Position numbers and translations under genes: made by a program
In this document: positions 1 to 7,618 of the stretch, piece by piece
Position numbering within the stretch: position 1 is the stretch's first letter
Layout: the number at the start of each line of letters is the position of its first letter
Notes under the pieces: generated by a model
The model's input: the letters and a program-made list of their open reading frames with translations, nothing else
Database searches by the model: none
Told to the model about the DNA's origin: nothing
Source of the DNA: JAYFQE01 sp034927345
GTDB lineage: Bacteria > Bacillota > Clostridia > Saccharofermentanales > UBA5734
NCBI GenBank assembly: GCA_034927345.1
Contig: JAYFQE010000014.1
Span: forward strand, 62,001 to 126,000
Reading direction: 5' to 3'
Length of the DNA: 64,000 nt

Positions 1-249
1 GCCGTACTTTTCAAGAAGCGATTCATATTGACTATACACCTGGCGGGCATAAAGCAAAAACTCCGCGCCGTCATTGGTCAGGGTTACCCCTTTCCCGCTT
101 CTGTTGAAAAGGACAATGCCGATTTCCTTTTCAAGCTCCTTGACCGAGCTCGTAAGCGACGGCTGCGCCACATACAGAAGCTCCGCAGCTTTGTTAAGCG
201 AGCCTGTTTCGGAAATGGCGATCATATATCGCAGTTGCTGTAGAGTCAT
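1..249 (-). CDS. LysR-family transcriptional regulator, N-terminal fragment (cut by window edge)
   Basis: Only the first 83 codons lie in the window. The reverse strand reads from ATG at 249 (MTLQQLRYMIAISETGSL...) through the classical LysR winged helix-turn-helix, with the recognition region around AAELLYVAQPSLTSSVKELE and the wing NRSGKGVTLT. The start follows a purine-rich GGGAG about ten bases upstream. LysR proteins normally carry a C-terminal ligand-binding domain of about 200 residues, which would lie outside the window. It is divergent from the APH-like gene at 512 and may control it, as LysR proteins often regulate the divergent neighbour; that is inference. Confidence 0.9.
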   Translation of the reverse strand, partial: MTLQQLRYMIAISETGSLNKAAELLYVAQPSLTSSVKELEKEIGIVLFNRSGKGVTLTNDGAEFLLYARQVYSQYESLLEKYG

Positions 250-511
250 TCTGATTTTCTCCCATTCTGTTGGAATCATGGCCGTTTAGATTATCATATA
301 ATAAATATATATTTAGTATGAAATATACTGCGGCAGAGTTGCTTTGTCAACGTCTGATGTACCGGATAACATCAGGATTGATGAACATCAGGCGTGCATT
401 ATTCGACATATTGGTCCTTATATGATAAATTTTAACCAGATTATCTATTTTGAGCCAGCGGCGGGAAAAGGGCGGCCGACCCGTTCATCGACAAAGCACG
501 GAGGGAATATT
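250..511. promoter_or_regulatory. Divergent AT-rich intergenic region between lysR and the APH-like gene
   Basis: The stretch around 288-330 is almost pure A/T with several overlapping dyads (repeated ATA/TAT blocks), unlike the surrounding coding DNA. It should hold both divergent promoters and the LysR binding sites (T-N11-A type), but I could not single out one convincing -35/-10 pair. An open frame extends upstream of 512 through this region from a TTG at 344; it is judged non-coding because the GTG at 512 has the better ribosome binding site. Confidence 0.45.
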
Positions 512-1471
512 GTGATAAAAGTAACGGATAAAGCCATGAACGAATTGTGCGGGAAATTGTCCATAAACCTGAAGGATCTTGAATTTCTCGGCGGCGGCCG
601 GGGCGATTCCGATGGCATTGTCTATACCTTTCATATGAATCACCGCAAGATGGTCATGAAAATCCTTGCTATCCCGGAGAATAAAGCAGACGAGCTGAAA
701 TCTTTGGAAATACGCGTCAGATATGCTAATTTTCTCGGAGAAAACGGTATTCGGCTGGCCTATCCGATAAAAAACCAAAACGGCAATCTTTATGAGACAA
801 GCGCAGACCATCAGCATGTCTATACAGCCTATATCATGGAATTCTTTGCCGGGAAGAATCCGGAAAATGATGCGTTAACCGATGAGTTTGTTTGTGAATG
901 GGGCCGAATCATCGGCAAATCACATAGGGTAACGAAAAACTTCGCAGATGGGGAACTTGATGATCGTTTCAGCTATAAAAGCGAAATGTCATTCTTTATG
1001 AACTGGTGTCAGGACGCCTTTGTCAAGTCCGCATGGTCGGAGATGGAAAGCTGTCTTGAAGCGCTGCCGATGGGCCGGGATGACTACGGTTTCATTCATA
1101 ATGATAATCATCAAAGGAACATTCTGGTTTTGGATCAAACGATAACCCTAATTGATTTTGATTGCGCAAACAGACAGTTTTTCCTGCAGGATATAACTAC
1201 GCCGGCACAGGGAATGATGTTTGATAAGACAGGCGGCTTACTGTCGCCTTTATGCGACGCAGATCGGTTGAAACGATTTTTCAGCTGCTTTATCAATGGT
1301 TATGAGAAAGAAAATCATCTCACGGATTTTTGGTATAATAAGCTGACAATCTTTATTAATTATCGGCGTTTACTGCTATTTACCTGCCTGCAGGATTGGC
1401 TGAATACCGAAGCAAGCCTGAAGGACGGTTTTTTAAGGAATATCGCAAATCCGCCTCAAATATTGCTTTAA
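512..1471 (+). CDS. Aminoglycoside/choline-kinase-like phosphotransferase (APH fold)
   Basis: A 319-residue protein with the C-terminal APH-fold catalytic signature: GFIHNDNHQRNIL corresponds to the HxDxxxxN catalytic loop and LIDFDCA to the metal-binding IDFD motif. The N-terminal lobe has a lysine in MVMKILAI that fits the ATP-binding lysine. The family phosphorylates hydroxyl groups of aminoglycosides, choline, homoserine or macrolides; nothing here fixes the substrate, so it should not be read as a resistance gene. Start chosen at GTG 512 because GGAGGG lies six bases upstream; an in-frame TTG at 344 has no such site. Confidence 0.75.
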   Translation: MIKVTDKAMNELCGKLSINLKDLEFLGGGRGDSDGIVYTFHMNHRKMVMKILAIPENKADELKSLEIRVRYANFLGENGIRLAYPIKNQNGNLYETSADHQHVYTAYIMEFFAGKNPENDALTDEFVCEWGRIIGKSHRVTKNFADGELDDRFSYKSEMSFFMNWCQDAFVKSAWSEMESCLEALPMGRDDYGFIHNDNHQRNILVLDQTITLIDFDCANRQFFLQDITTPAQGMMFDKTGGLLSPLCDADRLKRFFSCFINGYEKENHLTDFWYNKLTIFINYRRLLLFTCLQDWLNTEASLKDGFLRNIANPPQILL

Positions 1472-1548
1472 GAAAGGACCTGTCCTCATTTATTCTTTTC
1501 TGTATTATAATAAATTAATCATGTCAGTGAAAGGCAAGGATAATCATT

Positions 1549-2676
1549 ATGTTAGCAAAAACACCGCCCATGGGCTGGAATTCCTGGAATACTTTCGGCA
1601 ATAATATCTCCGATTCCCTGATCAGGGAAACCGCCGACAAGATGGTGAGCGAAGGGCTTTTAGCCGCGGGGTATGAATATCTGGTTATTGATGACTGCTG
1701 GGCTATGCGTGAGCGGAACGGCGCGGGTCTGCTGACTCCCGATCCGGTGAAATTTCCGTTCGGCATGAAAGCGGTGGCCGATTATGTCCACAGCAAGGGT
1801 TTGAAATTCGGTATGTATTCCTGCGACGGCACGATGACCTGCGCCGGCTACCCGTCCAGCCTGGAGCACGAGTTTGTCGACGCGCAGACTTTTGCAGGCT
1901 GGGGCGTCGATTTTCTTAAATATGATAATTGCTTTAAGCCCGCGGGCATCCACGGCAAGCTGCTTTACCGGCGTATGGCCATGGCTTTGCGCAGCACCGG
2001 CCGGGATATTTTATTCAGCGCCTGCAACTGGGGCGTTGACGATGTGGAAACCTGGATTCGCTCTACCGGAGCCCACATGTGGCGCTCCACCGGCGATATT
2101 CAGGATAACTGGGCCTCTATAAAACGGCTGGCCATGTCCCAGGATGACAGGGAACCCTATTCGGGACCGGGCTGTTTCAACGATATCGATATGCTGGTCG
2201 TCGGCATGTATGGCCAGGGCAATGTCGCACTGGGCGGCTGCAGCGATACCCAGTATCAAACGCATTTCGCCTTGTGGTGCATGATGAATTCGCCTTTGAT
2301 GATCGGCTGCGACATCCGCCATATGAACGATGCCACGCGGACTATTCTGACCAACAAGGAAATGATCGCCATCAACCAGGATCCCGAAGGCCGCCAACCT
2401 TATACGATCCTGTTGGATGGCTCGCATGAATCCAGAGCCTATGTCAAGCCGCTCAGCAATGGCGAATATGCGATCGGCCTTTTCAACTTAAGCGATGACC
2501 CGCGGCATTTAAGCGTGCAATTGTGGGATCTCGGCCTGCCCAGCGCCGCCGGTTACGGCTTCAAGCTCTATGATGTCGGTGCCCATGCCGACGCCGGCAT
2601 GATCCGCGAGCATCTGACTTTGGATCTGCCTGCTTACGCCTGCCGTGTTTATCGCGCGCGATTGACCGGGCTGTAA
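1549..2676 (+). CDS. Alpha-galactosidase, glycoside hydrolase family 27
   Basis: A 375-residue protein that starts with the GH27 hallmark TPPMGWNSWNTFG. The nucleophile is predicted to be Asp126 in FLKYDNC and the acid/base Asp214 in CFNDIDMLVVG, both in the expected barrel positions. The C-terminal ~90 residues fit the usual beta-sandwich domain. No signal peptide is visible, so it probably acts in the cytoplasm on imported raffinose-type or galactomannan oligosaccharides, releasing terminal alpha-galactose. The ribosome binding site is AAGGA about eight bases before the ATG. A small zinc-ribbon gene follows after only two bases and is probably co-transcribed. Confidence 0.93.
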   Translation: MLAKTPPMGWNSWNTFGNNISDSLIRETADKMVSEGLLAAGYEYLVIDDCWAMRERNGAGLLTPDPVKFPFGMKAVADYVHSKGLKFGMYSCDGTMTCAGYPSSLEHEFVDAQTFAGWGVDFLKYDNCFKPAGIHGKLLYRRMAMALRSTGRDILFSACNWGVDDVETWIRSTGAHMWRSTGDIQDNWASIKRLAMSQDDREPYSGPGCFNDIDMLVVGMYGQGNVALGGCSDTQYQTHFALWCMMNSPLMIGCDIRHMNDATRTILTNKEMIAINQDPEGRQPYTILLDGSHESRAYVKPLSNGEYAIGLFNLSDDPRHLSVQLWDLGLPSAAGYGFKLYDVGAHADAGMIREHLTLDLPAYACRVYRARLTGL

Positions 2677-2678
2677 AC

Positions 2679-2873
2679 ATGGTCTGTTATCGCTGCGGCG
2701 CTCCCCTGTCCGCCGACGAGATCGCCATTCACAAGAAGCTGGTCAGCCGGGGTGCGGCCAGTTTCTTGTGCAAGAACTGTCTGGCCCATGAATTTCAGGT
2801 CAGCGTTTCTTTGATCGAGGATCGTATTGCCTATTTTAGAGAAACCGGCTGCCGTCTGTTTACACAGGAGTAA
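2679..2873 (+). CDS. Small CxxC-CxxC zinc-ribbon protein, function unknown
   Basis: A 64-residue cytoplasmic protein with two CxxC knuckles (CYRCG near the N-terminus and CKNC around residue 30), as expected for a single structural zinc site. Between the knuckles is a short basic segment (HKKLVSRGA) and after them an acidic helical tail. It starts two bases after the stop of the alpha-galactosidase gene and has no ribosome binding site of its own, so translation probably depends on that gene. I recognise the general type (short zinc-ribbon proteins of Firmicutes) but not a defined function. Confidence 0.7.
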   Translation: MVCYRCGAPLSADEIAIHKKLVSRGAASFLCKNCLAHEFQVSVSLIEDRIAYFRETGCRLFTQE

Positions 2874-2910
2874 ACGGTTAAGACCGAATTAAATTCCTGT
2901 TTAATTCTTC

Positions 2911-2941
2911 TTGACGCATAATACTATGTGGTGTATAGTAT
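2911..2941 (+). promoter_or_regulatory. padR operon promoter with PadR-type dyad operator
   Basis: TTGACG (2911-2916), a 17-base spacer and TATAGT (2934-2939) form a strong sigma-A promoter. A dyad with 7-base arms ATACTAT and ATAGTAT (2921-2927 and 2935-2941, 7-base centre) covers the spacer and the -10. This is the half-site type known for PadR regulators, so autorepression is likely. Confidence 0.85.
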
Positions 2942-2962
2942 ATCGCATAAGGAGGTATTGCC

Positions 2963-3289
2963 ATGGATATTCAACTCAAAAGAGGATTGCTCGAAATCTG
3001 CGTCCTGACTGTCCTTTGCCGCAATGATTCTTATGGATATCAAATCATTAAGGATGTCGGTCCCTATATCGAAATATCCGAATCCACACTCTACCCGATT
3101 TTAAAAAGACTTGAGCTGAACGAAGCACTTACTGTTTATTCAATAGAACACAACAGCCGCTTGCGAAAATACTATAAAATTACCGCTGACGGACGTAAAA
3201 GAATTGATGAATTTCTTGATGATTGGAAAGAAGTTATGGCCGTATATGATTTTATCAAGGAGGAAATGAGGTGTTCCGCAAATGAATAA
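2963..3289 (+). CDS. PadR-family transcriptional regulator
   Basis: A 108-residue winged-helix protein of the short PadR subfamily: DSYGYQIIKD and ESTLYPILKRLE are the conserved recognition-helix region, followed by the beta wing RLRKYYKITADG and a C-terminal dimerisation helix. The start is preceded by an AGGAGG site. It overlaps the next gene by eight bases and heads the operon padR-HAAS-DUF4097, a common Firmicutes arrangement in which PadR represses the operon in response to envelope or other stress signals. The operator over its own promoter supports autoregulation. Confidence 0.92.
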   Translation: MDIQLKRGLLEICVLTVLCRNDSYGYQIIKDVGPYIEISESTLYPILKRLELNEALTVYSIEHNSRLRKYYKITADGRKRIDEFLDDWKEVMAVYDFIKEEMRCSANE

Positions 3290-3878
3290 AGTTGAATTCT
3301 CCGGGTATCTTGAGGAAAAACTCAAAGTCTTCCCCAAAACAGATATCGATAAATCCTTATGTTACTATACCGAGATGATTGATGACCGGATTGAAGATGG
3401 CATGAGTGAGCAGGACGCGGTGGCGGCGCTCGGCAATATCGACGGCATTGTCGATGAGATCATGATGGATTCGCCGCTGTCCAGCTTGATGAAGGTCAGA
3501 CTGAAACCTAAAAGCAGATTGAAAGTCTGGGAAATAATCCTGCTTATCCTGGGTTTCCCATTATGGTTTCCACTTTTAGTTGCCTTCTTTGCGGTTATCC
3601 TGGCAGTATATGCGGCGGCATGGGCGATCATCATCTCCTTTTATTCGGCGGTGGCAGCGCTGACGCTCGGCGGCATCGCAGGATGTATCAGTTCCGGTTT
3701 TTTATTCATCCGTAATACTCTGGCCGGGTTATTTATCCTTGGCTGTTCCATCAGCTGTATCGGTCTTGGCATTCTGGCTTTTTTTGCGGTGAAAAAGATA
3801 ACCCTCTGGCTGATCCGGCTTACAGGTTTATTTCTTCGGGCCGTCAAGTCATTATTGATTAAAAAGGAGGCGTATTAA
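3282..3878 (+). CDS. HAAS/DUF1700 membrane protein
   Basis: A 198-residue protein. The N-terminal ~65 residues form the HAAS signalling domain (FSGYLEEKLKVFPKTD..., AVAALGN), followed by three or four hydrophobic segments between about residues 80 and 190 (IILLILGFPLWFPLLVAFF, AALTLGGIAGCISSGF, LFILGCSISCIGLGIL). HAAS proteins are typically encoded with PadR regulators and are thought to link the membrane to the regulator. It overlaps padR and is one base before the DUF4097 gene, so the three act as a unit. Confidence 0.85.
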   Translation: MNKVEFSGYLEEKLKVFPKTDIDKSLCYYTEMIDDRIEDGMSEQDAVAALGNIDGIVDEIMMDSPLSSLMKVRLKPKSRLKVWEIILLILGFPLWFPLLVAFFAVILAVYAAAWAIIISFYSAVAALTLGGIAGCISSGFLFIRNTLAGLFILGCSISCIGLGILAFFAVKKITLWLIRLTGLFLRAVKSLLIKKEAY

Positions 3879-3879
3879 A

Positions 3880-4827
3880 ATGAAGTCGACTGTCAGAATT
3901 CTCATTATTCTTGCCGGTGTTTTTATTATTGTCGGCGCGATCGTGGCATTTACAGCCATTGCGATCGGCGGGTTTCGTTTCTCTTCGCTGAACACGGGGC
4001 TGCCTTATTCCGAGAAAAATTATACCTATGACGCGGCGGGCGTAACTGAACTGGAGATCCGCGATATCAGCTGTGATGTCAATCTTATCGGTTCCGGCGA
4101 TCAATCGGTCAAAATCGTCTGTTATGAAAATGAGAAAGATTACTACACAATATCCTTGTCAACAGACGGCAAACTGAGCATTGTTAAGTCCATAAGCAAA
4201 AATTGGTACGATTTTTTCGGCATTAATTTTAATCCCCATGAACAAACCTTAACCATTGCCGTACCGGCGGAATTCAAGGCCGCCGTCCAGGTCGGCACCA
4301 TAAGCGGCAAGATCACTCTGTCGAAAATCATGATGGAAGGCAGCCTGAAGGCCGATTCGACCAGCGGCGATATTTCATTAAAAAACATCACCGCCGGTGA
4401 AACATCGGCGCAAACAGTCAGCGGCAGCCTTGAGCTGGATACGACGGTGGTTAACGGTGATTTACGTCTGCAAACAACCAGCGGCGAAATAAATGTTGCC
4501 GCAACGGATATAGCAGGCGGTTTGTCAGCCGAAACAACCAGCGGCAGCATGGATTTTACCGATACCAGAGCCCGGGATGATATTGACGCAGGAAGCGTCA
4601 GCGGCGATATAAAACTCGATCATCTGGGCGGAACTGATTTTTCGCTGAAAACCATAAGCGGCGCCATTCGTGGAAGCATCGTCGGAAATCCGGGCGATTA
4701 TACCTTTAAAGCCGACTCGGTCAGCGGCAATATCCATTTGCCCGATTCTGCAAGCGGCAAGAAGTCTTTCAAGGCTGCCACCACCAGCGGCGGCATTGAC
4801 CTCGAATACAGCGGCAGCGGATCGTAA
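3880..4827 (+). CDS. DUF4097-family beta-repeat surface protein
   Basis: A 315-residue protein with an N-terminal transmembrane anchor (residues ~5-28) and a long extracytoplasmic region made of repeated short strands carrying a [TS]-x-SG-x-[IL] core: TISGKI, TSGDI, TVSGSL, TTSGEI, TTSGSM, SVSGDI, TISGAI, SVSGNI and TTSGGI recur about every 20 residues. This is the DUF4097 beta-helix-like (putative adhesin) pattern. It starts one base after the HAAS gene with its own AAGGAGG site. Its role is unknown; in other Firmicutes such proteins accompany PadR/HAAS envelope-response operons. Confidence 0.85.
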   Translation: MKSTVRILIILAGVFIIVGAIVAFTAIAIGGFRFSSLNTGLPYSEKNYTYDAAGVTELEIRDISCDVNLIGSGDQSVKIVCYENEKDYYTISLSTDGKLSIVKSISKNWYDFFGINFNPHEQTLTIAVPAEFKAAVQVGTISGKITLSKIMMEGSLKADSTSGDISLKNITAGETSAQTVSGSLELDTTVVNGDLRLQTTSGEINVAATDIAGGLSAETTSGSMDFTDTRARDDIDAGSVSGDIKLDHLGGTDFSLKTISGAIRGSIVGNPGDYTFKADSVSGNIHLPDSASGKKSFKAATTSGGIDLEYSGSGS

Positions 4828-4904
4828 ACAGGTGCGGCGGTTTGCCCGCCGTTGCTTATTGTATTGAAATCATCCTCCTATTTTTATGAATGGCAGGTGT
4901 CTTT

Positions 4905-5627
4905 ATGTCATTAACTGTCAACGCTGTTGTCGAATACAACGACGACGGGTATTTAATTTATTCAAGCAATTTCATCGGCGCGTATGTCCGGGGGAAATCG
5001 CAATCGCAAGCCTTGGCTAAATTCGGCGATGAAATTCGCCAATATATCCGATGGGCGCAAGGCGTGGAGCTTTCGCCATCAGAACAAATCAACATTCAGG
5101 TTGTCCAGGAGAAAGTCAGCGATCTGCAGATCTGCGACGCGGATTCCGATGTTCTCTTCGATTGTGAGCGTCCGCCTCTGGATCCCGGTGAATACCGGAT
5201 TCAAAAAGCGCTTGTCCTAAAATCGGCCGTCGATTTCAAGGTCTTATATGACTCGATACCGGACAAGAACCGAACCGGTTTGCTTCCCCGGCAGACCTTC
5301 TATGGAGATGTTCCCCGTACGGCCGAAGAAATGTATGTTCATACCAATCAGGTCACCGATTATTATCTGGCTGAAATCGGCGTGACGGTAAAAAACCAGG
5401 CCGATATCGCGGAAAGCCGGATCCAGGCTTTTCAGGATGTGGAAAGAACGCCGGATTTTCTATGCAATACGGTCTATGACGGCAGTTATCATGAGCAATG
5501 GTCATTGCGGAAGGTGCTGCGCCGCTTTATCTGGCATGATCGTATCCACGCCAGGGCTATGTGGCGCATGGCAACCCATATCTGGGATACCGCCATGATC
5601 GAAAACCCGTTTTATTTCCAAAAATAA
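4905..5627 (+). CDS. HicB-like N-terminal domain joined to a DinB-like domain
   Basis: A 240-residue protein. Residues 1-60 (VNAVVEYNDDGYLIYSSNF...GKSQSQALAKFGDEI) look like the partial RNase-H fold of HicB-type antitoxins. Residues ~120-240 look like a DinB/YfiT four-helix bundle, ending in RKVLRRFIWHDRIHARAMWR with histidines able to bind a metal. No HicA toxin gene is adjacent, so it is not an ordinary toxin-antitoxin pair. Start 4905 was preferred over ATG 4890 because a GGCAGGTG element sits upstream; neither is strong. Function unknown. An efficient terminator follows. Confidence 0.7.
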   Translation: MSLTVNAVVEYNDDGYLIYSSNFIGAYVRGKSQSQALAKFGDEIRQYIRWAQGVELSPSEQINIQVVQEKVSDLQICDADSDVLFDCERPPLDPGEYRIQKALVLKSAVDFKVLYDSIPDKNRTGLLPRQTFYGDVPRTAEEMYVHTNQVTDYYLAEIGVTVKNQADIAESRIQAFQDVERTPDFLCNTVYDGSYHEQWSLRKVLRRFIWHDRIHARAMWRMATHIWDTAMIENPFYFQK

Positions 5628-5630
5628 AAC

Positions 5631-5673
5631 AAAAACGGCGGTTTTCATTGATGGTAAAACCGCCGTTTTTTCT
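5631..5673. terminator. Bidirectional intrinsic terminator
   Basis: Perfect 15-base inverted repeat with arms AAAAACGGCGGTTTT and AAAACCGCCGTTTTT (5631-5645 and 5656-5670) flanked by A and T runs. It lies between convergent genes, so it can stop transcription from both sides. Confidence 0.9.
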
Positions 5674-5699
5674 TTATTGCCAGATTCCCGATGGCCGTG

Positions 5700-6425
5700 T
5701 CAATTTTTCATTTTTTTCTTGAAAATCCAGATGGCGGCCAAAAAAATGACAACAGCGTAGCCGATTACCCATAAAAGATGAGGTAAAATCGGCGCCAGGT
5801 CGCCGGACAGAGCAGCGCGCGCCGCGTCTAGGGCATGCGCGAAAGGCAGCGCGTAACCGATTGTTTTAAAAGCGCCGCCGATCAAATCGAGGTTAAACCA
5901 CATGCCGCTGGTAAAAGCTACAACCTGGATCAAGATCGACATGATGCCTCCAACTTGCTTATCACTCAAAATACTGCCCAGCAGCAGGCCTAATCCGATA
6001 AAGAGTATGGCAATCGGGATGAACACCAGAAGCGCCATCAGGATGTTGGCATTGACCGGCAGCCCGAGAAAGAAGGCTGTTCCGAAGCAAATAACGCTTT
6101 GCAGAAGAGCGATGGGTAAAAGGGGCAGCGAGTAGCCGATGATGTAATCTGAGGCGGTCAACGGCGAGGCAAACAGCCGGGTCAAAAATGAACTGCTTCT
6201 ATCCTTGGCGATCAACATGCCCGAGAACATGGATATGAATGAAAAGCTGAACATGGCGATACCCGGAGCAAAAAGCTCGATTTTAAAGATATCCACTTTG
6301 ATGCTGTTTTGCATCGACGATATGATCATTAATAAAAATAACGGCAGTCCGATGCCAAATATCAAGCTAAAAGGGTCCCTCAGCAATTCTTTGCGATTAC
6401 GGGAGATAAAAGCCGCCAGTCTCAT
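5700..6425 (-). CDS. ABC-2 type transporter permease
   Basis: A 241-residue integral membrane protein with six hydrophobic segments (for example FGIGLPLFLLMII near residue 25, ALLVFIPIAILFIGLGLLLGSIL near the middle, VIGYAVVIFLAAIWIF at the end), typical of ABC-2 exporter permeases. It follows the ATPase gene by five bases. Two such subunits and two ATPase subunits would make an exporter; the substrate cannot be told. Third gene of the AbrB-ATPase-permease operon. Confidence 0.88.
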   Translation of the reverse strand: MRLAAFISRNRKELLRDPFSLIFGIGLPLFLLMIISSMQNSIKVDIFKIELFAPGIAMFSFSFISMFSGMLIAKDRSSSFLTRLFASPLTASDYIIGYSLPLLPIALLQSVICFGTAFFLGLPVNANILMALLVFIPIAILFIGLGLLLGSILSDKQVGGIMSILIQVVAFTSGMWFNLDLIGGAFKTIGYALPFAHALDAARAALSGDLAPILPHLLWVIGYAVVIFLAAIWIFKKKMKN

Positions 6426-6430
6426 GATGA

Positions 6431-7156
6431 TTACGCCTCCGCTTCGGTCAGCTTGAGAAACGCATCTTCAAATGAGGCTGCGCCTGTTTGCTGTTTTAAT
6501 TGTTCGGCTGTGCCAAGAGCTTTCAACTTGCCTTGATGCATAATGCCGATCCGGTCCGATAAAGCCTCTGCTTCTTCCAGGTAATGGGTTGTCAGGATAA
6601 TCGTTTTCTTTCCTTTGAGCAGGTTCAACGACTTCCATAATTCGCGGCGGGCCCGAACATCCAAACCCAAGGTCGGTTCATCGAGGAAAATGATCTCCGG
6701 GTCGGATATCATCGCCATGGCGATGCTCAACCGGCGCTGCAAGCCTCCGGATAACGTTTTGGCTTTATCCTTTGTCCGGTCGTTCAAGCCAAAGGTCTGT
6801 ATAATCGTCTCCGCTTTTAAACGGGCTTCATGTTTATTGCTGCCATATATACCGGCGATTAGTTCCAGATTTTCTTTAACCGATAAATTAGGCGCAACCG
6901 CAGTTTCCTGCGGCGATACATTCAGCTTCTGCTTCACAGCCTCCGGATTCTTAACAATACTGTCTCCCAGCAGAACGGCATCGCCGCTGGTCGGCGCCGA
7001 CAGGCAGCATAACATCTTGATGGTCGTCGTTTTGCCGGCGCCGTTTTGACCCAGCAAGGCAAAAAACTCACCCTTTTCGATAGAAAGGTTAAGGGAGTCT
7101 ACGGCTGTTCGTTCTTTGAACTTTTTCGTCAGATCGGTAATTTCAATAGCTGTCAT
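6431..7156 (-). CDS. ABC transporter ATP-binding protein
   Basis: A 241-residue ATPase with Walker A GQNGAGKTT, signature LSGGLQRRLSIA, Walker B IIFLDEPTLGLD and the H-loop TTHYLEEA. The sequence resembles the ATPases of ABC-2 drug, antibiotic or polysaccharide exporters (CcmA/NodI type). It starts with a four-base overlap on the AbrB-like gene (ATGA) and is followed by the permease gene, so the three are co-translated. Confidence 0.93.
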   Translation of the reverse strand: MTAIEITDLTKKFKERTAVDSLNLSIEKGEFFALLGQNGAGKTTTIKMLCCLSAPTSGDAVLLGDSIVKNPEAVKQKLNVSPQETAVAPNLSVKENLELIAGIYGSNKHEARLKAETIIQTFGLNDRTKDKAKTLSGGLQRRLSIAMAMISDPEIIFLDEPTLGLDVRARRELWKSLNLLKGKKTIILTTHYLEEAEALSDRIGIMHQGKLKALGTAEQLKQQTGAASFEDAFLKLTEAEA

Positions 7157-7395
7157 TCCTCTGCTTCCTCCGGTTTTTCTTGTGCGTTTAAGATCGTTTT
7201 GGCAAATTGCTTGAACAAATCATTTTTTACAATCGCAATCCCCTGCGTAATATCCGCCAATAAAAGCAAGGTGTCGCCCGGTTTGATGTTAAACAGATCC
7301 CGCGCGCCCTTGGGGATCACAATTTGTCCTTTTTCACCCACTTTAACAGTCGCTATGAATTTGCCATCCGGCACTTTGGTTTTGTCATCCGGCAT
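7153..7395 (-). CDS. AbrB/MazE-type (SpoVT-AbrB) DNA-binding protein
   Basis: An 80-residue protein whose residues ~15-55 form a swapped-hairpin AbrB domain (VKVGEKGQIVIPKGARD, FNIKPGDTLLLLAD), followed by an acidic C-terminal tail. It is the first gene of an ABC exporter operon and is the natural candidate to bind the dyad at its own promoter. No toxin gene is next to it, so it is more likely a transcription factor than an antitoxin. The ribosome binding site is AAAGGAGGG. Confidence 0.9.
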   Translation of the reverse strand: MPDDKTKVPDGKFIATVKVGEKGQIVIPKGARDLFNIKPGDTLLLLADITQGIAIVKNDLFKQFAKTILNAQEKPEEAEE

Positions 7396-7423
7396 GCAGC
7401 AGCCCTCCTTTACGATCGAATGG

Positions 7424-7468
7424 AAGATAATATTCCCACTTATATTATCTTTCTTACTTTTCTAACAA
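7424..7468 (-). promoter_or_regulatory. abrB-ABC operon promoter with 10-base-arm dyad
   Basis: On the minus strand TTGTTA (7463-7468), an 18-base spacer and TATAAG (7439-7444) form a plausible promoter. A dyad with arms AAGATAATAT (7424-7433) and ATATTATCTT (7442-7451), 8-base centre, straddles the -10, which suggests autorepression by the AbrB-like product. Confidence 0.6.
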
Positions 7469-7557
7469 ATCATACTGCTCGCAGGAAGCAAATACAAGAT
7501 GCCTCATCCAAATAACTGACCGACTCATGTAAGGTCCTTCACTTGTCATTCAAACTA

Positions 7558-7603
7558 TTGACATTGTTGTTATTATGAGATCTAATTATAATTATAATTA
7601 GAT
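7558..7603 (+). promoter_or_regulatory. Acyl-CoA synthetase promoter with perfect 24-base palindrome
   Basis: TTGACA (7558-7563), a 17-base spacer and TCTAAT (7581-7586) make a near-consensus promoter. A perfect palindrome with half-site ATCTAATTATAA occupies 7580-7603, covering the -10 and start site: a repressor operator by position. No cognate regulator is adjacent on this side except possibly the divergent AbrB-like gene. Confidence 0.8.
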
Positions 7604-7618
7604 AGAAGGAGATATTGC

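Noticed and set aside
1476..1500. Short inverted repeat AGGAC/GTCCT after the APH-like gene as terminator
   Set aside because: Only five-base arms with a two-base centre; too weak to support a claim.
4905..5627. HicAB toxin-antitoxin pair
   Set aside because: No HicA-sized double-stranded-RNA-binding frame lies on either side and the C-terminal half is not a DNA-binding domain.
7153..7395. MazE-type antitoxin
   Set aside because: The downstream gene is an ABC ATPase with overlapping start, not a toxin; a regulator role is simpler.
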